From Campylobacterota bacterium (GTDB lineage Bacteria > Campylobacterota > Campylobacteria > Campylobacterales > Sulfurovaceae): DNA of 9,954 nucleotides. Every line of letters begins with the position of its first letter. The first letter of the stretch is position 1. Under the pieces are notes generated by a model. The model worked only from the letters and a program-made list of their open reading frames with translations. It was not told the DNA's origin and ran no database searches. The stretch spans positions 1-9,954 of the forward strand of contig JAHZJZ010000321.1 in NCBI GenBank assembly GCA_022600655.1, written 5' to 3'. The translations under genes and the position numbers were made by a program. Shown here in pieces: positions 1 through 6,205 of the stretch.

Positions 1-1
1 A

Positions 2-1297
2 AAACTTTTGGCGTTAATGTCTCTATTACCTATAGTAGCATTAGCAGAAGATACACTTAATTCAGGTGATACAGCATGGATGATGGTATCAACAGCATTT
101 GTACTACTAATGACCCCAGCTGGTCTTGCACTATTTTATGCAGGTATGACAAGAAGCAAAAATGCACTAAACACATTTTCAATGGTTATGGGAGCGTTTG
201 TTTTAGCATTTGTAGTATGGATTGTTGCAGGTTACTCAATCGCATTTGGTGCGAGTGAAAGTGCATTCTTACAAAACTTTATGGGTGGATTTGGTCATAT
301 TATGCTAAGTGGTGTTAACTGGACTGACCTTTCTGGTTCTTACCCTACTTATGTATTTATCGCATTCCAAGGTACCTTTGCAGCTATTACGGTAGCGATT
401 GCATCTGGTTCTGTTATTGGACGTATGAAATTCTCTACATGGATGGTGATTGTAGCACTATGGGGAATTTTAGTATATGCTCCTATTACACACATGGTAT
501 GGGGTGGAGATGGTGCCTTACTATTTGATGCTGGTGCTTTAGACTTTGCTGGTGGTACAGTTGTACATATGAATGGTGGTTTAGCTGGTTTGGTTCTTGC
601 TATCTTAGTTGGTAAACGAGCTGGATACAACAAAGTAGCTATGAAACCGTTCTCTATCATCTTAACAGCTGTTGGTGCAGCACTATTATGGTTTGGTTGG
701 TATGGATTTAATGGTGGTTCTGCATTTGGTGCAAACGCTATTGCTGGTTTGGCTGTGCTTACTACTACCATTGCCACTGCTGCAGGTGCTGTAACATGGA
801 TGTTAATCGAGTGGTTTGTGTATAAAAAACCTACACTTCTTGGAATCGCATCTGGTATTATCGCTGGTCTTGTAGCCATTACACCTGCTGCTGGTTTTGT
901 TGATGTGGGTGGAGCATTTATTCTTGGTATCGTTGGTTCAATCGTTGCATTTTACGGTGTGGTTGTACTTAAGAAAAAGCTTGGTTATGATGACTCTCTT
1001 GATGCCTTTGGTATCCACTTCTTAGCTGGTCTATGGGGTGCATTGGCAACGGCTTTCCTTGCACTAAACGACAAAGAGTTACTATGGGATGGACCACTAA
1101 AAGAGTCTGGTGACAGAATGGGACAATTCTGGGTTCAAGTTGAATCAGTAGTAGTTGTTGGTCTATGGACATTGATTGGTACAATTATTGTTTACTACAT
1201 CGCATCAGCATTAACTGGTGGAGCTAGAGTAGACGATGAGACAGAACATGATGGTCTTGATGAGTCTGTTCATGGTGAGAGAGGATTGAACCTATAG
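2..1297 (+). CDS. amt: Ammonium channel/transporter Amt, 5' end truncated by window edge
   Basis: An Amt/MEP/Rh-family channel that conducts ammonium across the inner membrane. The frame is open to the left edge and begins in the middle of a signal peptide (KLLALMSLLPIVALAED), so the true start is probably a few codons upstream; the TTG at 8 is unlikely to be it. Numbering from that TTG, the twin pore histidines are His187 and His337, with Asp179 in the motif DFAGGTVVH. Gate phenylalanines are Phe124 and Phe234, and the pore-mouth tryptophan Trp165 lies in HMVWGG. Spacing of these residues matches E. coli AmtB closely. About eleven hydrophobic segments follow the signal peptide, and the C-terminal tail is short, acidic and cytoplasmic. 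The stop TAG is followed at once by a second in-frame TAG. The PII gene downstream is the classic partner, and PII proteins are known to block Amt when nitrogen is plentiful. Identification is secure. Confidence 0.96.
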   Translation, partial: KLLALMSLLPIVALAEDTLNSGDTAWMMVSTAFVLLMTPAGLALFYAGMTRSKNALNTFSMVMGAFVLAFVVWIVAGYSIAFGASESAFLQNFMGGFGHIMLSGVNWTDLSGSYPTYVFIAFQGTFAAITVAIASGSVIGRMKFSTWMVIVALWGILVYAPITHMVWGGDGALLFDAGALDFAGGTVVHMNGGLAGLVLAILVGKRAGYNKVAMKPFSIILTAVGAALLWFGWYGFNGGSAFGANAIAGLAVLTTTIATAAGAVTWMLIEWFVYKKPTLLGIASGIIAGLVAITPAAGFVDVGGAFILGIVGSIVAFYGVVVLKKKLGYDDSLDAFGIHFLAGLWGALATAFLALNDKELLWDGPLKESGDRMGQFWVQVESVVVVGLWTLIGTIIVYYIASALTGGARVDDETEHDGLDESVHGERGLNL

Positions 1298-1367
1298 TAG
1301 CGTGGGCATTCCTGCCCACGAAGAACTGCTATTGAATATATTTCGTGGGTTAGAAAACCCACGCTAC
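1297..1367. repeat. REPIN-like double-hairpin palindrome between amt and glnB (family 1)
   Basis: Two hairpins stand in inverted orientation. The left has stem CGTGGGCA (1301-1308), loop TTCC and TGCCCACG (1313-1320). The right has stem CGTGGGTT (1344-1351), loop AGAA and AACCCACG (1356-1363). Outer tetranucleotides GTAG (1297-1300) and CTAC (1364-1367) complete the symmetry. The stems differ from each other but every change is compensated. A second copy lies at 5401-5484. This is the organisation of REP doublets (REPINs), which are spread by RAYT/TnpA_REP transposases; no such gene is in this window. The element starts on the last base of the amt stop codon and ends two bases before the glnB ribosome-binding site, so any amt-glnB transcript must carry it. 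Confidence 0.9.
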
Positions 1368-1382
1368 ATAAGGAGTTAAAAT

Positions 1383-1724
1383 ATGAAAAAAATTGAAGCA
1401 ATCATCAAGCCATTTAAACTTGAAGAGGTTAAAGAGGCACTGGTAGAAGCAGGAATTGAGGGGATGACCATCTCTGAGGTTAAAGGTTACGGACGACAAC
1501 AAGGTCACTCTGAACTCTATAGAGGGGCTGAGTATGTGGTGGAGTTTATTCCTAAAGTTAAGATTGAGATTGTAGTAAGTACAGATGAGTATGCTACTTT
1601 AGCAATCAATGCCATTAAAGATGCAGCCCACACTGGTAAAATCGGTGATGGTAAAATCTTTGTTAGTACAATCGACAGCGTTCTTAGAGTTCGTACTGGT
1701 GAAACAGATACTGAAGCTCTATAG
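1383..1724 (+). CDS. glnB: PII nitrogen-regulatory signal protein (GlnB/GlnK family)
   Basis: A trimeric cytoplasmic PII protein that reads 2-oxoglutarate, ATP and ADP and controls nitrogen metabolism by docking onto targets. Its length, 113 residues, is normal for the family. The T-loop signature YRGAEY lies at 46-51, with Tyr51 where enterobacterial PII is uridylylated. The C-terminal ATP-binding signature TGKIGDGKIFV lies at about 84-94 and the RVRTGE strand at 102-107. The start ATG is preceded by AAGGAG (1370-1375) at a 7-base spacing. Position directly behind amt suggests a GlnK-like role, gating the ammonium channel, so glnK is an equally good symbol. Whether Tyr51 is modified cannot be judged, since no glnD is visible here. 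The gene probably depends on the amt promoter unless one lies in the AT-rich middle of the repeat. Confidence 0.96.
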   Translation: MKKIEAIIKPFKLEEVKEALVEAGIEGMTISEVKGYGRQQGHSELYRGAEYVVEFIPKVKIEIVVSTDEYATLAINAIKDAAHTGKIGDGKIFVSTIDSVLRVRTGETDTEAL

Positions 1725-1733
1725 GTACTGTGG

Positions 1734-1753
1734 TGTGGGGTTTAATCCCCACA
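1734..1753. repeat. Single hairpin after glnB, REP-like half-element or terminator stem
   Basis: Stem TGTGGGG (1734-1740) pairs perfectly with CCCCACA (1747-1753) around loop TTTAAT, starting ten bases after the glnB stop. It resembles one half of the family 1 repeats (GTGGG...CCCAC with a GTA-containing flank) but has no partner half. No T-run follows on the plus strand, so it is not a textbook intrinsic terminator, although it could still end or stabilise the amt-glnB transcript. It may be a third, degenerate member of the repeat family. Confidence 0.6.
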
Positions 1754-1804
1754 AAAACCTATTCAAACTCAAAATCTCTACATTCTGTGTAACCTCATCT
1801 ACTC

Positions 1805-2000
1805 TTATACAGAGGAACAATCTCTCTTGATACTCTCTTTATCAACTTCAAAAACTTCACCCCAAATCAGATACTCTTCTTTGGCTCGTGCTATGTCTAA
1901 TTGGATTCATAAGTTTTAAATAAGTTTCGTAAATAGTCTCTAAGTAGTTAGCATTTGTGAAATAAGTATATTTTTCATCATAAGTTCCTATTTTTACTAT
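1805..2000 (-). pseudogene. Frameshifted remnant of an unrecognised minus-strand gene
   Basis: Two overlapping minus-strand open stretches read like ordinary protein when joined. The upstream one (2000 down to 1857) encodes GTYDEKYTYFTNANYLETIY and continues ETYLKLMNPI before drifting into poor-looking sequence and a TGA. The downstream one (1906 down to 1805) encodes QLDIARAKEEYLIWGEVFEV then DKESIKRDCSSV and a TAA. A one- or two-base change near 1898-1908 would fuse them into one frame of about 64 residues. There is no convincing start: the frame is closed upstream by two TAA codons, just beyond which a nearly identical short motif (IGTY) recurs. I do not recognise the family. The remnant suggests a gene once lay between glnB and the lipoprotein gene. 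It could instead be chance coding in AT-rich DNA, but composition argues mildly against that. Confidence 0.45.
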
Positions 2001-2067
2001 TTATTAGTAAGTATAGGTTCCTATATTATCATTTTATTGTTATGTTTGAATTAAAATATGAGAACTA

Positions 2068-2223
2068 CTCCTAGTCTATTAGGAAAGATATGAGTTGAAG
2101 TTTTAAAGGGAGGAGGTATATTACAAAGGAGTATGTGAATAAAATTTTACTTCAAATCATTTTGGAAATCGCTTTTCCAAAGTGGAACCCTTTTTTAAAA
2201 GGAGGAGATATTTTGAGTTCCAC
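2068..2223. other. GGA-rich block of predicted hairpins in the glnB-lipoprotein spacer, function unknown
   Basis: No credible gene covers this block. On the plus strand it holds successive inverted repeats: TCCTA 2069-2073 with TAGGA 2080-2084; TTGAAGT 2095-2101 with ACTTCAA 2149-2155; TTTGGAAA 2161-2168 with TTTCCAAA 2174-2181; and GTGGAAC 2182-2188 with GTTCCAC 2217-2223. The second and fourth pairs each enclose a purine-rich GGAGGAG tract (about 2109-2115 and 2201-2207). A TAAAAT box at 2052-2057 could serve as a -10 for a plus-strand transcript. Possibilities are a small regulatory RNA or a degenerate mobile repeat. The remaining spacer (2224-2328) shows nothing beyond a short AGTTA/TAACT inverted repeat at 2287-2302. 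Confidence 0.35.
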
Positions 2224-2328
2224 ATCTTTCATATTGGTATTATAGGATTACTTTGTAAACCAGTGGACAATGGAAAATCAATCATAAGTTAATGAAGTAA
2301 CTATTACCTAACCTTTAATATTTTTATC

Positions 2329-2334
2329 TACAAT
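2329..2334 (+). promoter_or_regulatory. Candidate -10 box for the lipoprotein gene
   Basis: TACAAT lies in a very AT-rich stretch 36 bases before the lipoprotein ATG and would give a leader of about 30 bases. No clear -35 box is visible, which is common for vegetative promoters in Campylobacterota. A match this short can arise by chance in AT-rich DNA. Confidence 0.35.
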
Positions 2335-2369
2335 ATAAGTAAGATAAAAATCACTTAAAGGATAAAAAG

Positions 2370-3758
2370 ATGAAAAGCTTAACACTCAGCTCTTTATTAG
2401 TTAGTAGTTTGCTTATAGTTGGATGTGGTGGTGGAAGTAGCAGTGACAACACCACCATCACAAATAACTCAACCAGTAGCTCAAATAGCAATACAGATAC
2501 GCAACAAGAGACAAACAACACTGTAACATCCACCACACAAGAGAGTGAAACAACCCAACAGCCAACAGAGACAACAAGCACCTACAGCTCTAAAATCCCT
2601 CACACTAACCAAAAAACATGTTTCAATGCTAACGGGAATGAAGTAAGCTGTACCAATAGTGGTCAAGATGGAGCCTACCTAAACAATCTACCATCATATA
2701 ACAGTAATAGTAATGACACTGTTACAGACCATATCACCAACCTTATGTGGCAACAGACATCCGATACCAATGGTGATGGGACGATTAATGTTAGTGATAA
2801 ATTAAGTCAAAGTGCAGCCGTAAGCTACTGTAGTAACCTTTCACTTGGAGGTTACAATGATTGGCGACTGCCTAACATTAAAGCGATGTACTCTTTGATA
2901 GATTTTAGTGGTCAAGATGTGAGTGGCTACACTGGTACAGACACCTCAACACTAAACCCTTTTATAGATACAGACAACTTTGAGTTTGGCTATGGTGACA
3001 CCTCGGCTAATGAGCGAATTATTGATGCACAGTGGGCAACCACCACCAACTATGTCTCAACTACGATGGGTGATGAGGAGACGATGTTTGGTGTCAATCT
3101 AGCTGATGGACGAATCAAAGGGTACCCACTAACAATGAGAGGTTCAGATAAACTCTACTATGTACAGTGTGTACGAGAAAATGAAGCTTATGGAACCAAT
3201 GACTTTGTTGATAATGGTGACCGTACCATATCAGATAAAGCCACCAATTTAATGTGGCAAAAAGATGATAGCCAAAGTGCATTAAACTGGGAGGGTGCTA
3301 TTGATTATTGTGAAGATTTGACCTTGGCTTCACAGAGTGACTGGAGACTCCCCAATGCCAAAGAGTTGCAAGGCATTGTGGACTATACCAAGTCACCAGA
3401 CACCAGCAATTCAGCTGCTATAGATATGACCTACTTTAATGCCACAGAGATTATCAATGAGAATGCTCAGAGTGATTATGGTTTCTATTGGACAGGAACA
3501 ACACATGAAAATATGACCAGTGGTAGAGCATCCGTCTATGTTAGTTTTGGAAGGGCATTGGGGTATATGAACAACCAATGGCTTGATGTTCATGGAGCAG
3601 GAGCTCAACGAAGTGACCCTAAAGATATTGATACTGTTGTAGATAGTGCCTACACAACGGTCTCAACCCAAACAGGAGGAACAGCTCTGGTTCATGGACC
3701 TCAAGGGGATGTGGTAAGAGGAGTGAATTTTGCTCGATGTGTTAGGAGTATGGAGTAG
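2370..3758 (+). CDS. Lipoprotein with two DUF1566 (Lcl-type) domains
   Basis: A predicted surface or periplasmic lipoprotein of 462 residues. The N-terminus has a lysine, a hydrophobic stretch and the lipobox LIVGC, so Cys19 would be lipidated after cleavage. Residues 20-75 are a low-complexity Ser/Thr/Asn/Gln linker. Two copies of the DUF1566 fold follow, at about 115-268 and 277-459. Each begins with TNLMWQ (123-128 and 292-297), has a central DWRLPN (164-169 and 324-329) and closes with CVR (267-269 and 457-459). The first copy contains an EF-hand/dockerin-like loop with Asp132, Asn134, Asp136, Asn140 and Asp143, which may bind calcium. The start ATG has AAAGGA at a 7-base spacing. The molecular role of the domain is not established; it is often found in secreted or surface proteins. 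Nothing ties this gene to nitrogen metabolism except its neighbours, and it is probably a separate unit. Confidence 0.88.
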   Translation: MKSLTLSSLLVSSLLIVGCGGGSSSDNTTITNNSTSSSNSNTDTQQETNNTVTSTTQESETTQQPTETTSTYSSKIPHTNQKTCFNANGNEVSCTNSGQDGAYLNNLPSYNSNSNDTVTDHITNLMWQQTSDTNGDGTINVSDKLSQSAAVSYCSNLSLGGYNDWRLPNIKAMYSLIDFSGQDVSGYTGTDTSTLNPFIDTDNFEFGYGDTSANERIIDAQWATTTNYVSTTMGDEETMFGVNLADGRIKGYPLTMRGSDKLYYVQCVRENEAYGTNDFVDNGDRTISDKATNLMWQKDDSQSALNWEGAIDYCEDLTLASQSDWRLPNAKELQGIVDYTKSPDTSNSAAIDMTYFNATEIINENAQSDYGFYWTGTTHENMTSGRASVYVSFGRALGYMNNQWLDVHGAGAQRSDPKDIDTVVDSAYTTVSTQTGGTALVHGPQGDVVRGVNFARCVRSME

Positions 3759-3770
3759 TACCCCTACTCC
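3752..3770. terminator. Possible hairpin terminator between convergent lipoprotein and nirA genes
   Basis: Stem GGAGTAG (3752-3758) pairs perfectly with CTACTCC (3764-3770) around loop TACCC. The left arm includes the lipoprotein stop codon. The nirA stop lies only ten bases further on, so the hairpin could act for both converging transcripts. Neither strand has a T-run after it, so termination activity is uncertain. Confidence 0.4.
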
Positions 3771-3780
3771 TGCTGTAGCG

Positions 3781-5364
3781 TTATAACCTTGATACAATCT
3801 CCTCTATACTTAAGGAGCTTAAAACCCGACCATCAAACATCTCAAAACTCTCACCTTCTTCACGTTCATCACGGTAGCACTCCATCAACTGTTTCACTTT
3901 CATTTGTGCCACAGGCAGAGGAAGAGCTTTAAAGAGTTGTCGAGCCTCTTTAGCTTCAGTCGTGGCTTTTCCACCAATGAAAATATGCACACCATCTACC
4001 TTATTGCCCTCTTCATCTTTGGCTTTACACCCCTCAAATCCGATGTCTGCAATCCCATGGATTCCACACCCTTTAGGACAAGCTGACCAGTACATGCGTA
4101 CTTTTCCACCCTCTATAGGAACTTCTCTTTGTAAAAAGTTTGCCATTGCGATGGCATCGGTTTTGTTCGGAATCACACCAAAAGCACAAGTAGCCGTTCC
4201 TGCACAAGCGATTTGATGGTTGTAGTAGGTGTTGTGGTATCGGCTGTAGATTTCAAAAAGCAGACTCTTTTGTACTTCATCTACCTTGTTATCTGCCACA
4301 ACTAAGTAGAGGCTCTGCTCAACACTGAGTCGTATTTTGGCATCTGTACTACTTGCCACTTGGGCGACCTCCATAAGGCAGTTTCCACTAAATATTCCAC
4401 TAGGAATGCTTAGGTGAATTGCCTTTTGTTTATTGCCCAAATCAAAAACCCCACTCTCATCAAGCATATACTCATCGGTTGCTAAAATATCTCCACAACG
4501 CTCATACGCTAAACCACTATACTCTTTTATCGCCTCAACAAACGCTTCCATACCCACAGCTTCTAGCAGAAAGTGCAATCTGTTTTTATTACGGTTGTCT
4601 CTAAATCCATACTTTTTAAAAAGGTTAATTATGGATAAAAAAGTAGGAACCACCTCCTCTTGTCGGATAAAGAGTCCTGTATCTCTGGCTTGAACCCCAA
4701 CGCGTCCTCCAAGGTAGAGGTTAAACCCTAACTCTTCACCCTTTTTGGCAACAATAAAAGAGCAGTCATGTCCATAGATATTACAATCATTAGTCGTTGT
4801 TCCTAAAATAGCCGTATTGAACTTTCGTGGCAAAGTACCTATCCACTCCTCTCTGTTCATAAAGAGTGATTGCAACTCATCTATAAGAGGTTTTACTTCG
4901 ATGATTTTTTTATCACCCAATCCATCAAATGAAGAGGTGACAATGTTTCTAAAATTATCAATTCCTGTTTGAAAAGTACTCAGCCCCACGCTATCTAACT
5001 CTTTTAATACCGTAGCTAAATTTTCCAGTTCAATATAACGCAACTCTATCTGTTGACGCGTCGTGATGTCAATATAGTCATCTCCATACTCTTTTGCTAC
5101 CTCCCCAATCTTTGCTGCCTGTGCTATACTCAACTGCCCAGCAGGAATACGCACACGCAACATAAACTTACCATCTTTTTTTAGAAATGCTCCAAAACAT
5201 TTTAAGAAATAACTACTGTCGGTATCTTCTAGCTTCTCTAATCCATTGGCACAGATATTACCTAATTGCTTATAGACCTCCATGGGGGTTTTAAGTTCTT
5301 TTATTTTTTCTATTTTGTTGATTTTTTTATTGCGTAATGTGAAAGCTTCTTCTAAATGTTTCAT
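3781..5364 (-). CDS. nirA: Ferredoxin-type assimilatory nitrite reductase (siroheme, [4Fe-4S])
   Basis: A cytoplasmic enzyme that reduces nitrite to ammonium with six electrons, normally supplied by ferredoxin. Its 527 residues are typical of the nitrite/sulfite reductase family. Two ferredoxin-like half-domains are visible, the first around residues 58-135 with siroheme-contacting basic residues in MLRVRIP (68-74) and TTRQQIELR (101-109). The cluster and siroheme ligands are Cys387 and Cys393 (Cx5C) and Cys429 and Cys433 (CPKGC). The start ATG has GGAG eight bases upstream (complement of 5373-5376). It is the last gene of the narB-cobA-nirA operon, separated from cobA by 88 bases that are mostly a REPIN. 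Sulfite reductase is the main alternative because the fold is shared. The nitrate reductase and nitrate-binding protein next door strongly favour nitrite as substrate. Confidence 0.93.
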   Translation of the reverse strand: MKHLEEAFTLRNKKINKIEKIKELKTPMEVYKQLGNICANGLEKLEDTDSSYFLKCFGAFLKKDGKFMLRVRIPAGQLSIAQAAKIGEVAKEYGDDYIDITTRQQIELRYIELENLATVLKELDSVGLSTFQTGIDNFRNIVTSSFDGLGDKKIIEVKPLIDELQSLFMNREEWIGTLPRKFNTAILGTTTNDCNIYGHDCSFIVAKKGEELGFNLYLGGRVGVQARDTGLFIRQEEVVPTFLSIINLFKKYGFRDNRNKNRLHFLLEAVGMEAFVEAIKEYSGLAYERCGDILATDEYMLDESGVFDLGNKQKAIHLSIPSGIFSGNCLMEVAQVASSTDAKIRLSVEQSLYLVVADNKVDEVQKSLLFEIYSRYHNTYYNHQIACAGTATCAFGVIPNKTDAIAMANFLQREVPIEGGKVRMYWSACPKGCGIHGIADIGFEGCKAKDEEGNKVDGVHIFIGGKATTEAKEARQLFKALPLPVAQMKVKQLMECYRDEREEGESFEMFDGRVLSSLSIEEIVSRL

Positions 5365-5400
5365 GATATTTTCTCCATATATTTTTTTGGTATCTGTTCT

Positions 5401-5484
5401 GTAGCGTGGGCATTCTTGCCCACGACAGTAATGTTTGAAGTATTTTTATTGGTTATCTTTCGTGGGCTAGAAAGCCCACGCTAC
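5401..5484. repeat. REPIN-like double-hairpin palindrome overlapping the cobA 3' end (family 1)
   Basis: This is the second copy of the element seen between amt and glnB. The left half is GTAG then stem CGTGGGCA (5405-5412), loop TTCT and TGCCCACG (5417-5424). The right half is stem CGTGGGCT (5461-5468), loop AGAA, AGCCCACG (5473-5480) and CTAC (5481-5484). The right half is the reverse complement of the left except for one compensated base pair. Against the first copy, the right-hand stem has changed from GGTT/AACC to GGCT/AGCC with pairing kept. The right half lies inside the cobA reading frame; the left half lies in the nirA leader. Confidence 0.9.
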
Positions 5485-6205
5485 GGGTAAAATTGACCAC
5501 ATCCCCAAAAACCAAAATAGCTGGGCGTTCTGCTGTTTTGGCTTCCTCTTCCAATTTATTCAGTGTTGTTATTATCACCTGCTGATTTTTACGACTGGCA
5601 TTGGCGATAATGGCACACGGTTTTTGCCCACTTACTCCTAATCGCTTCGCCTCCTCCACAATCTGTGAGACGCGACTAAGTCCCATTAATACTACTATCG
5701 TATGATTTTTTTTCTGCATCAGGTCAACCCAATCGAGATTCACAGAGTTTCCTTTTAAGTGGGCAGAGACCACTGTAAACCCACTCGCATATCCTCGTGC
5801 TGTTATAGGAATATCAGCCATCAATGGAGCTGATATCGCTGAACTAATGCCAGGAACTACCTCGGTCTCTATTCCCTCTTGGAGTAGACTCTGCAACTCT
5901 TCAGCCCCACGCCCAAAGACAAAAGGGTCACCACTTTTTAATCGTGCAACGGTTAAACCTTGGGAAGCATACTTAGTGATTAAATCATTAATCGCCTCTT
6001 GATTCATAGAGTGAAAACCTTTCTGTTTGCCAACAAAGACCTTTTTGGTCTGCTTTGGCATTAACGCCATAATCTCTTTACTAATTAGGTGGTCATACAA
6101 CACAATATCTACGCTTTGGATAATTTTATAGGCTTTAATAGTGAGCAGTTCAGGGTCGCCAATGCCACACCCTACAAGATAGACCTTTGTATTACTCTTT
6201 TTCAT
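5453..6205 (-). CDS. cobA: Uroporphyrinogen-III C-methyltransferase (SUMT)
   Basis: Transfers two methyl groups from S-adenosylmethionine to uroporphyrinogen III, giving precorrin-2, the precursor of siroheme (and of cobalamin). The 250 residues match stand-alone SUMT rather than the larger CysG fusion. Family motifs appear in order: VYLVGCGIGDPELLT (8-22), the SAM-binding loop; ARLKSGDPFVFGRGAEE (about 87-103); and EVVPGISSAISAP followed by PITARGYASGFTVVSAH. The first loop is slightly off consensus, GCGIGD instead of the usual GAGPGD. The ATG overlaps the end of the nitrate reductase gene by 14 bases, so translation is probably coupled. The role here is evidently to supply siroheme to NirA; the dehydrogenase and ferrochelatase steps must be encoded elsewhere. 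The last ten residues (about 241-250) and the stop codon are read out of a REPIN, so the native C-terminus has been replaced or extended. Confidence 0.93.
   Translation of the reverse strand: MKKSNTKVYLVGCGIGDPELLTIKAYKIIQSVDIVLYDHLISKEIMALMPKQTKKVFVGKQKGFHSMNQEAINDLITKYASQGLTVARLKSGDPFVFGRGAEELQSLLQEGIETEVVPGISSAISAPLMADIPITARGYASGFTVVSAHLKGNSVNLDWVDLMQKKNHTIVVLMGLSRVSQIVEEAKRLGVSGQKPCAIIANASRKNQQVIITTLNKLEEEAKTAERPAILVFGDVVNFTRSVGFLAHER

Noticed and set aside
8..10. TTG as the start codon of amt
   Set aside because: It falls inside the hydrophobic part of a signal peptide, and the frame stays open to the left edge with a Lys codon before it, so the start is probably upstream.
349..879. Long minus-strand open frame of 176 codons inside amt
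   Set aside because: It lies opposite the conserved core of the ammonium channel, has no ribosome-binding site or recognisable family, and reflects the codon bias of the real gene.
1985..2025. Resemblance to a yeast FRT recombination site (AAGTTCCTATT ... GTATAGG)
   Set aside because: The second half is not in the right orientation after GTATAGG, the spacing is wrong, and no recombinase is present; AT-rich chance plus a local duplication explains it.
2182..2224. Minus-strand peptide reading SPPFKKG
   Set aside because: This kind of translation is typical of non-coding purine/pyrimidine repeat tracts; the frame is short and has no start.
2213..2245. Ten-codon frame starting TTG behind GGAGGAG (MSSTSFILVL)
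   Set aside because: Spacing to the purine tract is good, but the frame is tiny, uses a rare start, and the same tract occurs at 2109-2115 without any frame after it.
3775..3780. GTAGCG just before the nirA stop as a leftover family 1 repeat end
   Set aside because: Only six bases match and no stem follows; too short to claim.
3781..5364. Sulfite reductase instead of nitrite reductase
   Set aside because: The fold and ligands are shared, but the operon with nitrate reductase and SUMT and the adjacent nitrate-binding protein favour nitrite.
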